From: Runella aurantiaca
GTDB taxonomy: Bacteria > Bacteroidota > Bacteroidia > Cytophagales > Spirosomataceae
Length of the DNA stretch: 64,000 nt
Direction: 5' to 3'
Assembly (NCBI RefSeq): GCF_003339505.1
Contig: NZ_QPIW01000001.1
Location: forward strand, 673,426-737,425
Below are positions 17,558 to 27,391 of this stretch, one piece after another; position 1 is the stretch's first letter; the number at the start of each line of letters is the position of its first letter. Under the pieces are notes generated by a model. The model was not told the DNA's origin and did not search any database. It saw only the letters and a program-made list of their open reading frames with translations. Position numbers and translations under genes: made by a program.

Positions 17558-19777
17558 ATGCGAGTCAACCAACTTCTAACCTATTCTACAAAGCTCCAAC
17601 TGCTTCTGCTGTTGGGAATTACGTCGTTTGTGACGGGCTGCTCGCAGTACAGTACTGGAAGACTGAGTGTGGGGTATCATAACCTCAACGCTAAATTTAA
17701 TGCCTACGTCATTGCCCGCGACAAAATGCGCGAAGCGGAGATTGCCATGTGCCGAAATCGTAAGGAAGACTACAATCAAATTCTCCCGATTCTTCCCGTA
17801 CTTGATTCGCTCGAAGCGCAACCTGTGGGTGATTTGCTGCAAGATGTCATCAAAAAAGCGTCGTTGGTGCCCGACCGCCACCAAAACAGCAAATGGGTAG
17901 ACAATGCTTACGTACTGATTGGTAAGGCACGTTTGTACAAGGGCCAATTTACGGACGGCATCGAAACGCTCCGCTACGTCAACGCCAAAGGGCGCGACGA
18001 AGAAGATAAACACGAGGGCCTGATTTGGTTGATGCGGGCCTACGTCGAAACCAAGGATTATAACAGTGCGCTCAGCGTGGCGGAATTTTTGCGTAGCCAG
18101 CCCTTAAACGATAAAAATACGCGCGATTACTATTTGGTCAAGGCCTACCTTCACCAACAAAAGCAGGAATATATTTTGGCGTTGGCGATTTTGGAAGAAA
18201 CCTTTGATTTGTTGCCCAAAGGCGAAGAAACGGCGCGCATTCATTTTTCCGCCGCTCAGATGTACGATTTTCTGGAAAAACCGCAGGCCGCCAATGTGCA
18301 TTACAAAGAAGTATTTCGCAATCGACCTTCGTACGATTTGAGTTTTTTTGCAAGCATGAATTCCTTGCAAAACGAAGCCCTTACTTCCAACGATGTATCG
18401 ACCGAAGGCGGATTTAAGCGGATGCTCAATGACCGTAAAAACAGCGACCTGCGCGACCGCCTCTACTACTCAATGGGTGTGATTGAAACGCGTAAGAAAA
18501 ACTACCCTCAGGCCATTCGTTTTTTTGAGGAGTCCATTCGTCAAACCACCACCAATACTACCCAAGTGCCCTATACCTACCTCGAAATGGCAAAGGTATA
18601 CTACGACAAACTCCAGAATTATGAATTAGCCAAAGCCTATTTTGACAGCTCATTGGCACTTTTGCCCCATACGTCCCCCCAATTTCAAAAGATTACGGAG
18701 CGAAAAGATGTGTTGGACGAGTTTGTAAAACAGCTCACCACGATTCGGACTGAAGACAGTTTGCAGCGGCTTTCGCAGATGAATCCCGCGACTTTGGATA
18801 AGTTTTTGGATGGTGTAATCGAAAAAGAAATTGAAGAACAAGAACGAAAAGTAAAAGAAGCTCAAAAGCTGGTGGAGCAGGCCAGAACGCTGAATGCCAA
18901 TGCGTTGAATTTCAACGGAGACCCTGCCGACCGCTTTGTTTTGTACGACCCCGTGGCATTGAATCAGGGAAAATTGGAATTTAAGCAGCGTTGGGGAAAT
19001 CGGACGTTGGAGGATGATTGGCGGCGAAGCTCAAAAGTGGCTACGTTATTGACCCAAACGGACAATATTACACCTGTGGCAAACGGACAAAACCCTGTAA
19101 CAGTGGGTGGGGGAGATATTACAAAATTAACCAAAGACTCGCCCGAGTGGAAAGCAAAAAAGGATGCGTTGTACCGCAATATTCCCCTGAAAAAGCAGGA
19201 ACTTGACGCCTCCAATCAACGCATGGAAGATGCTTATTATAAATTAGGGAAAATTTATAAGTTTAGTTTAATTGAGCCCGAAAACGCTGTCAAGACGTTT
19301 ATGACCACTTTAGAACGTTTTCCTGCGACAAATTATAAACCCGAAATTTACTATTTACTCTTTTTGACCGACCAAAAAAATAATCAGGACAGTTGGAAAA
19401 CCAAGCTGTTGGCGGAGTTTCCCAACTCTTCCTACACCCGGTTATTGACCAAGGCCAACGGGAGTATTGCCGCTACGGGCAATTTAGAATTGGAAGCAAT
19501 AAAAGATTATGAGAAAATACTGGGATTATACCAAAACGCCAATTTTTCAGAAGCTTATGCCCAATTGGAAATGGCGATTGTGACTTATTCAGGAAGTAAA
19601 ATTGAAGATAAATATGCATTGCTTCGAATTTATTTGCTCGGCAAACTTCAAGGGCGCGAAGCCTACCTCAAAGCGCTGAATAGCTTTATTAAAGATTTTC
19701 CAACCAGTCCGTTGCTGCCTCGTGTTCGGGAGGTTTTGGAAGCCCAACAATCCACATCTATCAAGAAAAATGGCTAA
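17558..19777 (+). CDS. PorW/SprE-like TPR lipoprotein of the type IX secretion system
   Basis: A 739-residue lipoprotein (lipobox VTGC, Cys28) made largely of tetratricopeptide-like helical repeats. The start of the mature part (SVGYHNLNAKFNAYVIARDKM, read as two adjoining blocks) resembles the N-terminal signature of the PorW/SprE lipoproteins needed for type IX secretion and gliding. A charged coiled-coil stretch is near 425-450. The assignment rests on this signature, the lipoprotein signal and the TPR layout. A generic TPR lipoprotein is the alternative. Confidence 0.75.
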   Translation: MRVNQLLTYSTKLQLLLLLGITSFVTGCSQYSTGRLSVGYHNLNAKFNAYVIARDKMREAEIAMCRNRKEDYNQILPILPVLDSLEAQPVGDLLQDVIKKASLVPDRHQNSKWVDNAYVLIGKARLYKGQFTDGIETLRYVNAKGRDEEDKHEGLIWLMRAYVETKDYNSALSVAEFLRSQPLNDKNTRDYYLVKAYLHQQKQEYILALAILEETFDLLPKGEETARIHFSAAQMYDFLEKPQAANVHYKEVFRNRPSYDLSFFASMNSLQNEALTSNDVSTEGGFKRMLNDRKNSDLRDRLYYSMGVIETRKKNYPQAIRFFEESIRQTTTNTTQVPYTYLEMAKVYYDKLQNYELAKAYFDSSLALLPHTSPQFQKITERKDVLDEFVKQLTTIRTEDSLQRLSQMNPATLDKFLDGVIEKEIEEQERKVKEAQKLVEQARTLNANALNFNGDPADRFVLYDPVALNQGKLEFKQRWGNRTLEDDWRRSSKVATLLTQTDNITPVANGQNPVTVGGGDITKLTKDSPEWKAKKDALYRNIPLKKQELDASNQRMEDAYYKLGKIYKFSLIEPENAVKTFMTTLERFPATNYKPEIYYLLFLTDQKNNQDSWKTKLLAEFPNSSYTRLLTKANGSIAATGNLELEAIKDYEKILGLYQNANFSEAYAQLEMAIVTYSGSKIEDKYALLRIYLLGKLQGREAYLKALNSFIKDFPTSPLLPRVREVLEAQQSTSIKKNG

Positions 19778-19966
19778 TAAGTCTATCAGGTTACCCGATG
19801 TTCCTGAAAAAATCCTTATTATTGCGTTTAAAGCAATAGTTATCCACCTGTCCATTTTGAAGTTGAAAACACAACCTGAACTTCATTTCAATTGGAAAAA
19901 TTTGTACTTCAATTTTTGAAAAATGGGACAAAAGTTGACCGATAACGATTAACGAATTACTTCAAT

Positions 19967-22294
19967 ATGGCATTTTTGAAAGGAAAGTATCGCAAATCCA
20001 TTATTTTGTTTTGGCAATTGGCCAGTGTTGTGATTGGAGGGGCTGTATTATACATAAGCGCCGTTTATTTTAATTTCTTTTGGCTTTTTGGCGGAATGCC
20101 CGATTTGAAAGCCATCGAAAACCCTGAAAGTCAGGTTGCTTCCGAAATTCTTTCGGCCGATGGGCAGACTCTTTCTAAGTATTTTATTGAAAATCGTACA
20201 CCAGTTGAGTTTGACCAGCTTTCGCCTAACATCGTTAAAGCGCTGATTGCGACCGAAGATGCTCGTTTTGTAAAACACTCAGGCATTGACCCCCGCTCGA
20301 TGTTTCGGGTTTTGAAAGGCGTTGCTTCAAGCGAGCAGGGAACCACGGGCGGTGGAAGTACGCTGACCCAACAATTGGCCAAGAACCTGTTTCAAACCCG
20401 GAGTGACAAATATAAAGGAGCTTTGGGAGATCTTCCCCTCATCAAAACCGTCATTGCAAAAACCAAAGAATGGATTTTGTCGGTAAGGCTGGAGCGAAAT
20501 TATACCAAACAGGAAATCATGACGATGTACCTCAACACCGTTTCATTTGGTAACAATGCCGACGGGATTAAGACGGCGTCAAGGACGTATTTTCGGAAAG
20601 AGCCCTGGAATTTGAATTTGACCGAGGCCGCGTTATTGGTAGGTATGTTGCAAAACCCTTCCCGCTACAACCCGCGTGTATTTAAAGAAAGAGCATTAGA
20701 GCGCAGGAATGTGGTAATGGGCCAAATGGTGAAATACGGTTTTCTGACGCAGGAAGCATTTTATGTGAATAAACTGAAACCCCTTGGCCTGAATTTTAAC
20801 ATTGAAAACCACAACACTGGTCCTGCTCCTTATTTCAGAGAAGTATTGCGCGATTGGATGAAGACGTGGCTTGCCCAGTATAATCAAGAAAATGGGACGG
20901 AGTATGATTTGTACACCGATGGACTACGTATATATACAACCATTGACTCCCGGATGCAGGACTATGCCGAGCAGGCCGCCGAGCAACACATGAAAGACCA
21001 GCAGGCTAAGTTTTTCAATCATTTCAAAGAACTTAAAATGAATCCGTGGGTGGTGAAAGGCACAAACGGAGGCTATGTGCCTGACCCCAATTTTGAGAGA
21101 AGGGCGGTAAAACGCAGTTGGCGCTATCGTGAACTGAAACGCAGTTTTGGCGATGATGAAGAGAAAATTTGGGCAGAATTGCGCAAACCCATCAAAATGA
21201 AGGTGTTTTCTTGGCGCGGCGATCGGGATACTATTATGAGTCCGTTGGATTCTATTAAGTACTACAACAAGTTTTTGCGCATCGGAATGGTCTCGATGGA
21301 TCCGCGCAACGGCGACGTGAAAGCATGGGTTGGTGGAATCAATTATAAGCACTTTAAGTACGACCAAGTATATCAGGGCAAGCGCCAACCAGGCTCCACT
21401 TTTAAACCATTTGTGTATTGCTCCGCCATTGACGGAAACTACGTCACTCCCTGCGAAACCATTATGGACCATCAGGTTTGTATTGGAGATTGGTGTCCCA
21501 GGAACTCAACAGGGTCTTTTTCGGGGCAAATGCTGACATTGCGGCAGGCACTGGCAAAATCGGTTAACTCCATCAGTGCGTATTTGATGAGTAGAGTCGG
21601 CCCCAAGAAAGTGGTGGAATATGCTCATAAACTGGGGATTACGAGCCCGTTGCCCGAAAATGATGTAACGATTTGTTTGGGAACGCCTGACGTATCGGTG
21701 TACGAAATGGTGAATGCGTATTGCACTTTTGCCAACAGCGGCAAACACGTTGACCCACGTTTTGTAACCCGCATTGAAGATAAAGACGGACGCTTGTTGG
21801 CGGAGTTTCCACCAAACGAAAAAGAAGTAATTAGCCCAAGCATTGCCTACCAAATGTTGTTTGTAATGCGTGGTGCCGTGGAAGATCCTTGGGGAACGGC
21901 GCAACGCCTGCGGACGCAGTACAAACTGGCCGATAATAACGAGATTGCTGCCAAAACGGGAACGACTTCCGATTATACTGATGGCTGGTTTATGGGGGTT
22001 ACTCCTAATTTGGTCACGGGCGTTTGGGTAGGTGGAGAAGATAACCACGTTCACTTTACCTCAATGGCACTTGGGCAGGGGGCGCGGATAGCCATGCCTG
22101 CGTGGGGATTATACATGCAAAAAGTGTACGCCGACCCTGATTTGGCGGGCAATGACCGCTCTCCGTATCGCCGCGACCGATTCAATAAACCCGACGGAAT
22201 GGATGTAAACATCGGATGCGGGGGTGTAAAAATTGACACGATAAATACCTATTTACGTCCCAAAGTAACCGACGACGAAAGTATATTATTTTAG
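19967..22294 (+). CDS. Penicillin-binding protein 1A (bifunctional peptidoglycan synthase)
   Basis: A 775-residue class A PBP. It has one N-terminal membrane anchor (about 12-42) and a glycosyltransferase family 51 domain with catalytic Glu97 (TEDARF) and GGGSTLTQQLAKN (128-140). The transpeptidase domain has the active-site Ser477 in STFK, SVN (532-534) and KTGT (663-666). It polymerises and crosslinks peptidoglycan in the periplasm. It follows the PorW/SprE-like gene by 189 bp. Confidence 0.95.
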   Translation: MAFLKGKYRKSIILFWQLASVVIGGAVLYISAVYFNFFWLFGGMPDLKAIENPESQVASEILSADGQTLSKYFIENRTPVEFDQLSPNIVKALIATEDARFVKHSGIDPRSMFRVLKGVASSEQGTTGGGSTLTQQLAKNLFQTRSDKYKGALGDLPLIKTVIAKTKEWILSVRLERNYTKQEIMTMYLNTVSFGNNADGIKTASRTYFRKEPWNLNLTEAALLVGMLQNPSRYNPRVFKERALERRNVVMGQMVKYGFLTQEAFYVNKLKPLGLNFNIENHNTGPAPYFREVLRDWMKTWLAQYNQENGTEYDLYTDGLRIYTTIDSRMQDYAEQAAEQHMKDQQAKFFNHFKELKMNPWVVKGTNGGYVPDPNFERRAVKRSWRYRELKRSFGDDEEKIWAELRKPIKMKVFSWRGDRDTIMSPLDSIKYYNKFLRIGMVSMDPRNGDVKAWVGGINYKHFKYDQVYQGKRQPGSTFKPFVYCSAIDGNYVTPCETIMDHQVCIGDWCPRNSTGSFSGQMLTLRQALAKSVNSISAYLMSRVGPKKVVEYAHKLGITSPLPENDVTICLGTPDVSVYEMVNAYCTFANSGKHVDPRFVTRIEDKDGRLLAEFPPNEKEVISPSIAYQMLFVMRGAVEDPWGTAQRLRTQYKLADNNEIAAKTGTTSDYTDGWFMGVTPNLVTGVWVGGEDNHVHFTSMALGQGARIAMPAWGLYMQKVYADPDLAGNDRSPYRRDRFNKPDGMDVNIGCGGVKIDTINTYLRPKVTDDESILF

Positions 22295-22357
22295 AAGTGA
22301 GGAGTGAGAATTCAGGAGTGAGTAGGGGTAATGTCTCGCTACTAACTTCTCACTTCT
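22293..22357. repeat. Dispersed palindromic intergenic repeat, copy 2
   Basis: AGAAGTGAGGAGT (22293-22305) pairs with ACTTCTCACTTCT (22345-22357), 12 of 13 positions. It begins at the last bases of the PBP gene and ends 18 bp before the glycerate kinase start. It uses the same AGTGAG/CTACT words as copies 1 and 3 and may double as a terminator. Confidence 0.6.
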
Positions 22358-22375
22358 GCTTATTTCCCATCCACT

Positions 22376-23503
22376 ATGAAATTCTTACTCGCACCCGACA
22401 AATTCCGTGGTTCCTTGACGGCTTATGAGGTATGTCAGGCCATGAGTGATGGCATTCGTGAAGTGATTCCCGAAGCTGAAATCGTGATGCTTCCTATGGC
22501 GGACGGGGGAGAAGGAACCGCCGAAATTCTGACGCTTAATGCGGGGGGCAAAATGCACACTGCTTTTGTCTCTGATCCGTTGGGTCGCCGTATTGAAGCA
22601 GATTACGGACTTGCTGCCGATGGCCAAACGGCTTACATTGAAATGGCCACTGCTTCGGGGTTGCGCTTACTTCACGCCGACGAACGTAATCCCCTCAAAA
22701 CTACAACATTTGGTTCTGGTCAACTTATTCTGGAGGCTTCAGAAAATGGGGCGCGTCATATAATTCTCGGCATTGGTGGCAGCGCTACTACCGACGGAGG
22801 CATTGGCATGGCAGCGGCTTTAGGGTGGGAGTTTTTGGACGCCAATGGCATTGCTTTGCCTCCCAATGGCGAAAGTTTAGTCAAAATCCAACAAATAAAA
22901 CAGCCCCAGCATTTACCTGAAATAACGGTTGAAGTCGCCTGTGATGTGACGGCACCGCTTTTTGGCCCAGACGGCGCGGCGCACGTATATGCGCCTCAAA
23001 AGGGGGCAGATGCGGTGATGGTAGCGCAACTAGAACTCGGATTGCAGCATTTGGCATGGGTCGTAAAGCGTGATTTCGAGGTAGATATAGCCCACGTTGC
23101 TGGTACGGGAGCGGCGGGTGGTTTGGGGTTTGGAGCGTTATTTTTCCTAAATGCCGTCCTGAAAGAAGGGGTTAAAATCGTAATGGAACAGACCCATTTT
23201 GAATCACATTTGACCGATACCGATTTGGTGTTGACGGGTGAAGGAAAAATTGATGAACAAACATTGCAGGGAAAACTCATCGCAGGAATTGCTGGGGCTG
23301 CTCAAAAGCGCGGCATTCCTGTAGCGGCGCTATGCGGGGCGTTGATGGTGTCACCTGCCGACCTAACGCATCTGGGAATTTCGTACGCCACTTCTATTTT
23401 GCCCCGGCCCATGAGTCTCAAAGAAGCGATTCCCTATGCTTATGAAGGAGTGAAAAACAGTACCCATTATCTCGTAAAACTACTGAATCAAGTCAAAAAA
23501 TAG
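22376..23503 (+). CDS. Glycerate kinase (GlxK/GarK type)
   Basis: A 375-residue type-2 glycerate kinase, which uses ATP to phosphorylate D-glycerate. The N-terminus LAPDKFRGSLTAYEV and the motifs PMADGGEGT, LGIGGSATTDGG and LTGEGKIDEQTLQGK are characteristic. Length is typical. It is followed 9 bp later by a DUF3817 membrane protein, so the two probably share a transcript. Confidence 0.93.
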   Translation: MKFLLAPDKFRGSLTAYEVCQAMSDGIREVIPEAEIVMLPMADGGEGTAEILTLNAGGKMHTAFVSDPLGRRIEADYGLAADGQTAYIEMATASGLRLLHADERNPLKTTTFGSGQLILEASENGARHIILGIGGSATTDGGIGMAAALGWEFLDANGIALPPNGESLVKIQQIKQPQHLPEITVEVACDVTAPLFGPDGAAHVYAPQKGADAVMVAQLELGLQHLAWVVKRDFEVDIAHVAGTGAAGGLGFGALFFLNAVLKEGVKIVMEQTHFESHLTDTDLVLTGEGKIDEQTLQGKLIAGIAGAAQKRGIPVAALCGALMVSPADLTHLGISYATSILPRPMSLKEAIPYAYEGVKNSTHYLVKLLNQVKK

Positions 23504-23512
23504 CCCACCATA

Positions 23513-23806
23513 ATGATGCATTTGCTTAAAAACACCATTGGACGTCTTCGAATCATCGGCTTTTTAGAAGGTATTTCTTTTCTAGTACTTCTTTTCATTG
23601 CCATGCCTTTAAAATACATGGCGGGCCAGCCAATGGCCGTAAAAATCACTGGCATGGCCCACGGAGTGCTGTTTGTGTTGTATATTCTGTACGTTGTGAT
23701 GGCCGCCGTCGAATACAGCTGGCCGATAAAAAAATCGGTGCTGGCTTTTTTTGCTTCGTTGGTTCCTTTCGGCACTTTTTGGGCAGATGCGAAGTTGTTT
23801 CGCTAA
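23513..23806 (+). CDS. DUF3817 small integral membrane protein
   Basis: A 97-residue protein with three hydrophobic segments (about 15-35, 47-67, 74-92) and the family features RIIGFLEGISFL, GMAHGVLFVLY and PFGTFWAD. Proteins of this family are found as stand-alone membrane proteins of unknown function. Start: ATG at 23513, with a second ATG directly after it. Confidence 0.85.
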   Translation: MMHLLKNTIGRLRIIGFLEGISFLVLLFIAMPLKYMAGQPMAVKITGMAHGVLFVLYILYVVMAAVEYSWPIKKSVLAFFASLVPFGTFWADAKLFR

Positions 23807-23816
23807 CTACTTAACT

Positions 23817-25652
23817 TTATTTTGATTCTTCCAGCAATTGACGAATGCGGTTGGAAAGTTCGGTATTCTGATAAATTCCACCAAATTGCTGGGATTGCGG
23901 GCCGTAGGCATACACTGGAACCATGATGGCAGAGTGGCCTTTAGAACCAAAATTTCCTTTAATCATTCCTTCTGACTCACTACCGCCCGTAATACTCATG
24001 GCCCCCGTTTCGTGGTCGGCGGTGACAATGACGAGCGTTTGGCCGTCTTCATCGGCAAAACGTAGCGCTTCACCTACCGCCTGGTCAAAATCCAGCACCT
24101 CATTGGCTACATAACCCGTATTGTTGGCGTGACCGGCGTAGTCGATTTGTGCTCCTTCAGCCATGATGAAAAAGCCCTTTTTTGCCGTTTTCTGGAAGTG
24201 GCTGATGCTTTCTTTTACCGTTAATGGCAGAAAATTGCCACGCCCTTTTTCAATTGACAATGTGGCTTGGTCGTCCAAAACGACGAATTTTTCAGCTTTA
24301 TTCTGGTTAGCTATTTCGGCGTATTTGCGGATGACATCATACTGACGCGTTTTGAGCGAATCTCCCAAATTGGCTTTGTCTTTGCGCTCAAAAAAGTACT
24401 TGCTCCCGCCACCCGCCAAAATATCCAAAGGCTCTTTCAGGAAATCGGCGGCTATTTCTTCCTGCATACTGCGCTTGGGCTGATGGGCATAAAAGACCGC
24501 AGGGGTTGCATCGGTGATGGGCCCCGACGAAATAACGGCACATTTCTTTCCTTTTTGTTTAGCGGTTACGGTCAGCGAAGGCCGCGCTACCAAGGTGGCA
24601 TCCATGCCTATGGTGCCGTTTTTGGTTTTGTATCCCGTGGCCAATGCGGTGCCCGCCGCCGCCGAGTCGGTAATGAACGATTCGGCAGGTTGGGTTTGCA
24701 TTAAACCAAGATGTTTAAACAACGCCATGTGGAGCTGTCCGTGATTGGCAATCAATCCAGTGTGCATTTGGGCAAGACCCATGCCATCGCCAATCAAAAA
24801 AATGATGTTTTTGGGCGTTTTATTGATGCCGTCACTTTTATAGGAGGGTTGGTAAGGCGTGTAAGCGGGAACTGTATTGGTGTATTGACTGTCGGCAGGT
24901 TTTGTACTTTTAAAATAATTTGTCAGCGTCTGCGGTGCATCGGTTCCAATCCAATCAACGCCTACCGCCATCAGTTCTTTCCAAACGGCCTCATTGTCAG
25001 GCGTTCCCCAGAAACGTATTTTTTTTCCTTTTTGATGGGCACGATTCACCAACTCAACCAACTTTTCGCGGTCTTCTTTGGGAAATAAACCAACCCCTGT
25101 CCAACGAGAAACGGTACTGAACGGGGCGCTGAACAAAGGCACGCGGGCCAAGGCGGCGTCAGAATAAGTTTCTTCAAATCGCCCATCAAACGAAACCCAA
25201 GAGGGGTATTTTCCAAAATCACTGGGTGAAGGCATGTTGCCGCTGATGACCACTTTAACGGATTTGTTGTCACCAAAAACGTAAGGGAAACGGTTTAGGT
25301 GATTGACCAACGTTTCTAGGGTTGGGCCAGCGGTGGTTTTGAGGTCAATCAATAATTGTAAGGAATATATTTTTCCTTCCCGATGCTGCGCGGCGAGCGG
25401 CTGCAAATACAAGGCATGAAAGGTGCGCTCAGGCTTGATTTCATCGGGATGATGTGCCACCATCAGTTCACCGTCTTTGAGGAAAACATCGGCTTCGATG
25501 GCGCCGCATTGGAGGTTGTAAGCACCAAAAAAAGGATTGGCCTGTGCATAATCATTGTGCGAGTGTGCATTGGCGGAGGTGTACGTAATTTGGCTATGGC
25601 TTTGTAGACTGACAAAGACAGCGATAAGGACTGGTAAAATAAAACGTTTCAT
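23817..25652 (-). CDS. Alkaline phosphatase fused to an N-terminal GDPD-like domain
   Basis: ATG at 25652 is chosen because it begins a clear signal peptide (1-21, SHSQ); a reading frame extending to 25772 adds no signal. The 611-residue protein has a PI-PLC/glycerophosphodiesterase-like domain (about 25-250, ANAHSHNDY, ...AIEADVFLKDGEL..., WGTPDN). An alkaline phosphatase domain follows, with metal ligand Asp289 (LIGDGMG), nucleophile Ser330 (ITDSAAAGTA) and TADHETGAM near the end. It could cleave a phosphodiester and then remove the phosphate in one periplasmic protein. Confidence 0.9.
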   Translation of the reverse strand: MKRFILPVLIAVFVSLQSHSQITYTSANAHSHNDYAQANPFFGAYNLQCGAIEADVFLKDGELMVAHHPDEIKPERTFHALYLQPLAAQHREGKIYSLQLLIDLKTTAGPTLETLVNHLNRFPYVFGDNKSVKVVISGNMPSPSDFGKYPSWVSFDGRFEETYSDAALARVPLFSAPFSTVSRWTGVGLFPKEDREKLVELVNRAHQKGKKIRFWGTPDNEAVWKELMAVGVDWIGTDAPQTLTNYFKSTKPADSQYTNTVPAYTPYQPSYKSDGINKTPKNIIFLIGDGMGLAQMHTGLIANHGQLHMALFKHLGLMQTQPAESFITDSAAAGTALATGYKTKNGTIGMDATLVARPSLTVTAKQKGKKCAVISSGPITDATPAVFYAHQPKRSMQEEIAADFLKEPLDILAGGGSKYFFERKDKANLGDSLKTRQYDVIRKYAEIANQNKAEKFVVLDDQATLSIEKGRGNFLPLTVKESISHFQKTAKKGFFIMAEGAQIDYAGHANNTGYVANEVLDFDQAVGEALRFADEDGQTLVIVTADHETGAMSITGGSESEGMIKGNFGSKGHSAIMVPVYAYGPQSQQFGGIYQNTELSNRIRQLLEESK

Positions 25653-25710
25653 AAAAATGGTTAGAATCAATGATAGAAAACACCTTGAGGGTATTTTTAC
25701 TGTATTTTTC

Positions 25711-25875
25711 CTAAAAAGTAACCCCGTCAGGAAAGGGAGTGTTGCGAAACTCCTGCGTGTCGTACGTGTCACTTTTGGGTTTGGGGCGGACTACTGCGTG
25801 GTTTTGGCGCCAGCTCCATTTGCGTTTCCAATGCTCATTTGAGGAGGTAAAGTTATGCTTTAATGTTGATTTCAT
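25711..25875 (-). CDS. Possible 54-residue small basic protein
   Basis: A short ORF just upstream of, and on the same strand as, the alkaline phosphatase. The product is hydrophilic and aromatic/basic-rich (HWKRKWSWRQNH, RPKPKSDTYDTQEF). The composition looks protein-like, unlike the shadows around it. I do not recognise a family. It is the only gene candidate in the 25653-26030 gap, and chance remains possible. Confidence 0.35.
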   Translation of the reverse strand: MKSTLKHNFTSSNEHWKRKWSWRQNHAVVRPKPKSDTYDTQEFRNTPFPDGVTF

Positions 25876-26018
25876 AGCGTTCTTTTTGCCCGTAAAACAA
25901 CGCGTTTTGCGTGTCTTCAAGATGAAGCTCCCGTTATGCTTTTGTAAAATATGGTGCGTTAACGATTGAAAAATGAAAAAAAACGGAGGCCAGTGTACCG
26001 ATGTGGGTGCTCCGTTTC

Positions 26019-26026
26019 TATCTTTG
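26019..26026 (+). promoter_or_regulatory. TATCTTTG -7 box directly before the VF530 gene
   Basis: An exact TAnnTTTG box ends only 4 bp before the ATG at 26031. If used, the transcript would be leaderless or nearly so. I found no good -33 TTTG at the right distance, so the call is tentative. Confidence 0.35.
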
Positions 26027-26030
26027 TTCC

Positions 26031-26252
26031 ATGCAAAATCCGCAAGCCAATAATCCCCTTCATGGCATCACCCTTGAAATGATGCTGAATCACCTGGTTG
26101 CTCATTATGGGTGGGAAACCATGAGTGAGTACGTCAATATTCGTTGTTTTCAATACGACCCAAGTATTAAATCTAGCTTAGCATTTCTCCGAAAAACGCC
26201 TTGGGCGCGGGCCAAAGTGGAACAACTGTATTTGATGAGCCTGAATGATTAA
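26031..26252 (+). CDS. VF530-like (DUF2132) small DNA-binding protein
   Basis: A 73-residue protein matching the VF530/DUF2132 family: [21 protein letters not shown] as two blocks, then [24 protein letters not shown] and KVEQLYL. The family has a compact double helix-turn-helix-like fold proposed to bind DNA. ATG at 26031 is used because upstream codons fall outside the family. Its stop codon directly abuts the stop of the convergent beta-propeller gene with no gap. Confidence 0.85.
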   Translation: MQNPQANNPLHGITLEMMLNHLVAHYGWETMSEYVNIRCFQYDPSIKSSLAFLRKTPWARAKVEQLYLMSLND

Positions 26253-27371
26253 CTAACGTACACGCCCCAAACCAAATTGGTCGCCTAACTGTACGGGTTT
26301 TTGACCGTTGAAGTGCACTTCAATCATTTTTTCGCTGTGCACTCCCTGTCCGTTCTCTCCTTGGAGCGTTGTGATGATTTTGTGGGTAGCTACGTCGATG
26401 ATTTCTCCAGTGGAAGGGTAGGCGTGTTTTCCGTCCAGACTGAACGTAATCCAGCCCGGTTGGTCACGCAGCGACAAGCTCCCGATTTGGCGGGAAGGCA
26501 TAACCGTTGCATCAAAAAAGTGGACTTTCTGGTTGGCACCGTCCACGACCCAAACTTCTTTTTCGTCGGGTGTAAGGCCGACGCCGTGGCTGGGGCATCC
26601 GTGGCGTTTGACGGGCCCTTTCTGCACCCCGCTGACTTCAACGCGGTGCAGCATTTTGCCCGTTTTGAGGTCGCCGATTTCAAAACCCAGCAAATCGTTG
26701 ACGTTCACAAAACACAACGTTTGTTTTCCATTGACCGTAAAAGGACGAATAGACGCGCTAAATGGGCCAACTTGACGGGTTTCGGTGGGTTTTTGGGCAT
26801 TTACCACTGTCAAGTAAGGCGAGCGTAAGCCCGCCAAATACACCTCTTTCCCGTTCAATCCGAAAACGGTGTTGTGGGCGCCTGAATTGAGCACAATCTT
26901 CTGTTTTACATCGCCCGTGGCGGCATCTACCACCGCCCAATAATCTTTTTCAAACGTGGGCAGATAAATCGTTTTGCCGTCCGGAGAGATGGCCATGCGG
27001 TCGCAGCCTTCGTCGTATTTACGTTCCCATTTTACTTTTTCGGTCGTTAAATCTATGCATTGCAAGGTGGTGATTGTGCTGATATAGATGCTGTTGGTGG
27101 CCAAACTCGCACAAATTCCTTTAACGTTTATGGGCTTGCCTTCTGCATCCAGTCCCGCCGTAGGAATGCGTTTGACAAACCGATAATTATTGTCAATATC
27201 AAAGACCACTAAACCATGTCCGCCGTATTCGAGGTAATTTCGTATGCCTGGCGTCGCCACGTACAGGTAGCGCTTGAGGGCTTGTTTTTTCTTGGGAACG
27301 GTATGGGTAAAAAGGGCCATGATCCCTAAAGACAAGGTTAATAGCAAAAGCTGGAATCGTACCTTTTTCAT
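26253..27371 (-). CDS. Exported YVTN-type beta-propeller protein
   Basis: A 372-residue protein with an N-terminal hydrophobic signal (about 8-25) and repeated propeller blades (GHGLVVFDID, MAISPDGKTIYLPT, FGLNGKEVYLAG, GLTPDEKEVWVVDG, FSLDGKHAYPS). Such YVTN/NHL-like propellers are usually periplasmic or surface proteins. No catalytic residues can be named. It is 20 bp downstream of the PNPOx-like gene and may be co-transcribed with it. Confidence 0.8.
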   Translation of the reverse strand: MKKVRFQLLLLTLSLGIMALFTHTVPKKKQALKRYLYVATPGIRNYLEYGGHGLVVFDIDNNYRFVKRIPTAGLDAEGKPINVKGICASLATNSIYISTITTLQCIDLTTEKVKWERKYDEGCDRMAISPDGKTIYLPTFEKDYWAVVDAATGDVKQKIVLNSGAHNTVFGLNGKEVYLAGLRSPYLTVVNAQKPTETRQVGPFSASIRPFTVNGKQTLCFVNVNDLLGFEIGDLKTGKMLHRVEVSGVQKGPVKRHGCPSHGVGLTPDEKEVWVVDGANQKVHFFDATVMPSRQIGSLSLRDQPGWITFSLDGKHAYPSTGEIIDVATHKIITTLQGENGQGVHSEKMIEVHFNGQKPVQLGDQFGLGRVR

Positions 27372-27391
27372 CGTAGTATTTGATTGACGAC

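Noticed and set aside
20924..22054. Two 182-codon minus-strand frames
   Set aside because: Both are shadows of the penicillin-binding protein gene, whose catalytic motifs are unambiguous in the plus frame.
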